From: Antilocapra americana
Taxonomy: Eukaryota; Chordata; Mammalia; Artiodactyla; Antilocapridae
NCBI GenBank assembly: GCA_007570785.1
Contig: ML660204.1
Location: forward strand, 806,001 to 870,000
DNA: 64,000 nucleotides
Direction: 5' to 3'
A program made the position numbers and the translations under genes. This document shows, piece by piece, positions 53,920 to 64,000 of this stretch; position 1 is the first letter of the stretch, and every line of letters begins with the position of its first letter. Under the pieces are notes generated by a model. It ran no database searches, was not told the origin of the DNA, and saw only the letters and a program-made list of their open reading frames with translations.

Positions 53920-55905
53920 CACTTTAGAGAAGTTTTATATTTACAGAAACTGAGTATAGAGTTTGTGTATACTCCCTCACCCAGCCCTCACCCCCACAAT
54001 TTCCCCTGTTATTAACATGTTGCCTCAGTGGGGTACATATGCTACACTTGATGACTCAATAGTGATACATTATTATTAGCCAAAGTCAATAGTTTACATG
54101 AGGTTTCACTCTTTGTGTTGTACTTTATATGAGTTTTGAAGTGTTGATCAGTTCAGTTCAGTTCAATCACTCAGTCGTGTCTGATTCCCTGTGACCCCAT
54201 GAACCACAGCACGCCAGGCCTCCCTGTCCATCACCAACTCCTGGAGTTCACTCAAACTCATGTCCATTAAGTTGATGATGCCATCCAATCATCTCATCCT
54301 CTGTCATCCCCTTCTCCTCCTGCCCTCAATCTTTCCCAGCATCAGGGTCTTTCCAAATGAGTCAGCCCTTCACATCAGGTGGCCAAAGTATTGGAGTTTC
54401 AGCTTCAGCATCAGTCCTTCCAATGAACACCCAGGACTGATCTCCTTTAGGATGGACCAGTTTGATCTCCTTGTAGTCCAAGGGACTCTCAAGTGTCTTC
54501 TCCAACACTACAGTTCAAAAGCATCAATTCTTCAGTGCTCAGCTTTCTTTATAGTCCAACTCTCACATCCATACATGACCACTGAAAAAACCATAGCCTT
54601 GACTAGATGGACCTTTGTTGGGAAAGTAATGTCTCTGCTTTTTAATATGCTGTCTAGGTTGGTCATAACTTTCCTTCCAAGGAGTAAGTGTCTTTTAATT
54701 TCATGGCTGCAGTCACCATCTGCAGTGATTTTGGAGCCCCCCAAAATAAAGTCAGCCATTGTTTCCACTGTTTCCCCATCTATTTGCCATGAAGTGATGG
54801 GACCAGATGCCATGATCTTAGTTTTCTGAATGTTGAGCTTCAAGCCAACATTTTCACTCGCCTCTTTCACTTTCATCAAGAGTTTATAGTGATATGTATT
54901 CATCATTAAGAGTATCACACAGAATAGTTTCTTTCACTGCCCTAAAATCCACTATGCTCCGTGTCTTCATCCCTCCCTCATTCCCCACCAAACCCCTGAC
55001 CTCTTTACTGTCTCTATAGTTTTGCCATTTCTACAATGTCATATAGTTGGAATACAATATGTAGCCTTTTTATATCAACTTCTTTCATTTAGCAGTATGC
55101 ATTTAAGTTTCTACCATGTCTTGATAGCTCATTTCTTTTATCACTGAACAATATTCCATTATATGGATGGAAGGATGGAACCTATTGAAGGATATGTTGG
55201 TGGCTGCCAAGTTTTGGCAATTATAAATAAAGCTGCTGCAGACCTCTGTGAAGATTTTTGTTTGGACATAAGTTTGCAACTCATCTGGGTAAGTGCCAAG
55301 GAGTGCAGTTGCCAGATTGTATGGTAAGACTACGCTTGTTTGGTAAGAAACAGACAAATGTCATCTAAAGTGGCTGTACTAAAAAAAAAAAATTGGCTGT
55401 ACTATTTTGCATTCCCACCAGCAATGAGTCAGAGTTCCTGTGCTTCACAGCCTTGCCAGTACTTGGTGGTGTCAGTATTCTGGATTTTAACCATTCTGAT
55501 AAGAGTGTAGTGGTATTGCATTCAGTTATTTTCATTTGCATTTCTCTAATGACATATGATGTTGAGCATCTTTCATATGCTTATTTTCCATCTGCTTATC
55601 TTCGTCTTGAGGTGCCTGTTAAGGTCTTTTGCCCACTTTTTAAATTGGGTTGTTTGTTTACTTATTGTTGAATTTTTTAAAGAATTCTTTGTATATTTTG
55701 GCTATCAGTCCTTTATCAGATACGTGTTTTGCAAATATTGTCTCCCAGACTGGAGTTTTTCGTTTTCTTTAAATGTTTTGGAACAGAGTATTAATTTTAA
55801 TAGATTCCAATTTATTGATTTTTCTCTTTCATGGGGGAATACTTTTGGTGCTATGCCTATCCCTATGTTTTCATCAGTCTTTTCTGTGACCAAAGGGATA
55901 AATCA
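53920..55905 (-). mobile_element. Old L1 3' region split by a BovB insertion
   Basis: Minus-strand L1 sequence at 53920-54135 (ACATGTTGCCTCAGTGGGGT type) and 54895-55905 (AATGTCATATAGTTGGAATA, TTGGCTATCAGTCCTTTATC). The two arms read as one element once the BovB between them is removed. Confidence 0.8.
54140..54888 (-). mobile_element. BovB LINE 3' fragment nested in L1
   Basis: From GTTCAGTTCAGTTCAATCAC through CCAGCATCAGGGTCTTTCCA to the complement of the KLNIQKTKIMASG coding region. About 750 bp, 5'-truncated, well preserved: a long open reading of RT sequence survives on the minus strand. Confidence 0.92.
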
Positions 55906-55979
55906 AAGTGTAGGTTAGTGGGGTTCAGAGGGCAGCGTAAATGGAAAGAGCAGGTGGGCAGGAATTGATCCCTTGATCT

Positions 55980-57115
55980 TGTCCATTTAGATTTCGCCTT
56001 TTGAGATCATGTCTCAGTCATGTGTTTCTATAATAAGGCCACATACCAAAACAACCCCAGAACTCAAAGGCTTATAAAAGTAAGTGTTTCATTCTCTCTC
56101 ACATGTCCACAGGGCAGCTGGGTTTCAGTTGATCGAGGCTGTGCTCAGCTGGGTTTAAATCCAAAGTGCAGGTTGGGTCCAGATCTTTTCCACATGCTCA
56201 TCTTTGTTGGACTTTGTTTGTTTCAGGTCAAAAGGCTGGAAGGCAAGCCTAGCCACACTAGCACATTTCCAGCCTTTGCTTAATCATATCTGCTAACATC
56301 CCAGTGGCTAAGAAAAGTCCATGGCCAAACTCAACACCAGTGAGGCAGGGAGGGATGTAAACTCCTCTTAGGGATTACTGAACAGCAATCTAATATGCCA
56401 CCAATCATATTTGCAAATTCCTATCTCAGGACCCTGGGCTCTGCTTTCAGAGACCCAAAGACACATTCCCAAACCAAGAAGCATGAGAGAAATTCAGTGA
56501 TAAACTATGTAAGTTAAAACACTTTATTTTCCACTGTTCTTACACCCAGTGCCTAAGGTTAGACTCTGTGCTACTCAGGGGTACAGAATCAAGTCGGTAT
56601 AGGGTTCATGGGACTCTGGTGGGTGCATCACAGAAGGATATAGATCCTTCAGGAGATATAAGAATACAGAAGGGTGTCACTTTCTTCCCATCCCATGGTC
56701 CAACTCTTTCTATCACTCCCTCTACAACAAGGCTAACCACTGGGGACTTTCAACTAAGACAACATGCAGGAAGACCCCACTGCCTCCTTGTCTTCTCTGC
56801 CTCCTTCTTACCTCTCCCCTCACCCCTCCCCTCCTCTGAGAGCTTCCCACTCAGGGTAGCAGATACTCCTCTGCAGCCATGTTTCCACTGTAGCACTGTA
56901 AGATTCCATCACAACCGTGATGGCTGCTGGACCATGGGAAATGCAGAGACTATAGGCAGCCCCCAGCCCTGGGGGAGATCCAGACCAACCAACTTGCATA
57001 AAAACATGACTTGGCAGGAGAGTCATTGTCCCAGATCATGAAAAGTCATTCCTGTCATCCTGGCACATGCAGCTCCTTGGAGACAAAAACCCATTCAGTG
57101 TGACAGGTGAATAAT
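55980..57115. other. Intergenic interval with one unassigned old repeat
   Basis: 56000-56340 resembles the same unnamed repeat type as 49822-50285 (AACAACCCCAGAACTCAAAG). The rest has nothing recognisable. Confidence 0.4.
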
Positions 57116-57119
57116 AGTC

Positions 57120-57865
57120 CCCTTCCAAAAAAAAAAAAAGAGATGTTCACCTCCTAATTCCTGGAACTTGCGAAGATGTTATCTGATGTGGCAAATGGGA
57201 CTTTACAAATGTGATTAAAGAACTGAAGATGGGAAAATTAGTCTGCATTATCCAGGTGAAAGTGAAAGTCACTCAGTCGTGTCTGACTCTTTGTGACCCC
57301 ATGGACTATACAGTCCATGGAATTCTCCAGGCCAGAATACTGGAGTGGGTAGCTGTTCCCTTCTTCAGGGATTTAACCCAGGTCTCCTGAATTGCAGGTG
57401 GATTCTTTACCAGCTGAGCCACAAGGGAAGCCCAAGAATACTGACGTAGTAGCCTATCCTTTCTCCAGCGGATCTCCCCAACCCAGGAATCAAACCGGAG
57501 TCTCCTTCATTGCAGGCAGATTTTTTTTTACCAACTGAGCTATCAGTGAAGCTTATCCAGGTGAGTCTAGTGTAATTACAGGGATTCTGACAAGTAACAG
57601 GCCTCAGAGTCAGAGTCAAAGAAGGAGATGTGATGACGGAAACAGAATTTGTAGTGATGACCAGAAGGGAACCAGGAACGTGAGCAGCTTCTAGAAGCTG
57701 GAAAAGGCAAGGGAATGATTCTCCTCTGGAGCCTCCGGAAAGCACCAGCTCTGCCAACCCATCTCAGACTCTGACCTCTGGAACTGTAAGATAATGCGTT
57801 TGTTTTGTTTCAAGCCACCAAGCTTGTGCTAATTTGTTACAGAAGCCATAGGAAACTAATACAGC
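57120..57865 (+). mobile_element. ERVL-MaLR type LTR (MLT/MST), split by a SINE
   Basis: Left part GATGTTCACCTCCTAATTCC and GATGTTATCTGATGTGGCAA; right part TGACCTCTGGAACTGTAAGA and TACAGAAGCCATAGGAAACT, ending AATACAG. This is a mammalian MaLR LTR; the exact subfamily is uncertain. Confidence 0.75.
57260..57552 (-). mobile_element. Composite Bov-tA SINE with 12-bp duplications
   Basis: Flanked by TTATCCAGGTGA at 57248-57259 and 57553-57564. It holds an A unit and tRNA part (to about 57433), followed by a second partial A-tRNA unit (57434-57552), minus strand. Confidence 0.9.
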
Positions 57866-58009
57866 CAGCAAGTATTCAGAGGGCACTTAGAAAACTGGGA
57901 GCATTGAACCCCACTTCTCTTTGCCAGTTCTTCCCCCTTTGACTTGTCATCCACCAAAGGCAGATGTTCCAAAACTGGCAAGACAAGAAAAGCTAACCTA
58001 TTAGTAAAA

Positions 58010-64000
<5,991 letters not shown>

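Noticed and set aside
54260..54829. Plus-strand frame of 189 codons
   Set aside because: It is the antisense of BovB RT coding sequence; such frames recur in every BovB copy.
56568..57041. Plus-strand frame of 157 codons
   Set aside because: No domain, no conserved motif, no splice or promoter signal. Chance open frame.

Overview
The window is mammalian nuclear DNA from a ruminant (cattle or a close bovid). The evidence is many copies of ruminant-specific retroposons (BovB LINE, Bov-tA and Bov-A2 SINEs, bovine-type L1 3' ends, cetartiodactyl CHR SINEs) next to pan-mammalian MIR/L2/Tigger fossils, plus vertebrate genes split into short exons with GT-AG borders. I cannot name the species. All placements rest on reading the sequence and on remembered families; nothing was aligned by computer.

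Two protein-coding genes are present, both on the minus strand. TM9SF4 occupies positions 1 to about 44,300: its first 15 coding exons (residues 1-523 of an expected 642) run from the ATG at 44203 down to 780, and the last coding part lies off the left edge. The 3' end of HCK lies at 58,010-63,804: the last three coding exons, giving most of the tyrosine-kinase C-lobe, the regulatory tail, the stop codon and poly(A) signals; the rest lies off the right edge. The order HCK then TM9SF4 in one orientation matches human 20q11.21 (cattle chromosome 13). The two proteins have separate jobs: TM9SF4 is a nine-pass Golgi/endosome membrane protein tied to phagocytosis and adhesion, and HCK is a myeloid Src-family kinase.

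The TM9SF4 promoter is a CpG-dense patch at 44,190-44,330 with a palindromic CRE, an ETS-type site and RFX X-box-like sequence. It may also fire divergently. Intron 1 (26,694-44,188) is long and repeat-rich. Intron 2 carries an antisense, full-length, open RPL13 retrocopy with matching target-site duplications. Intron 9 carries a nearly full-length Tigger1 DNA transposon with two SINEs nested in it. The 14-kb intergenic region is largely BovB, L1, LTR, L2 and SINE sequence, including two BovB fragments head to head.

I see no undescribed gene system. The most unusual structures are in intron 1: a mosaic patch at 32,413-32,816 made of a 357/358-bp copy of sequence 4.65 kb away, joined directly to a 46-bp copy of sequence 1 kb away (apparently a templated insertion at one break), and a perfect 24-bp-arm hairpin at 36,106-36,175.
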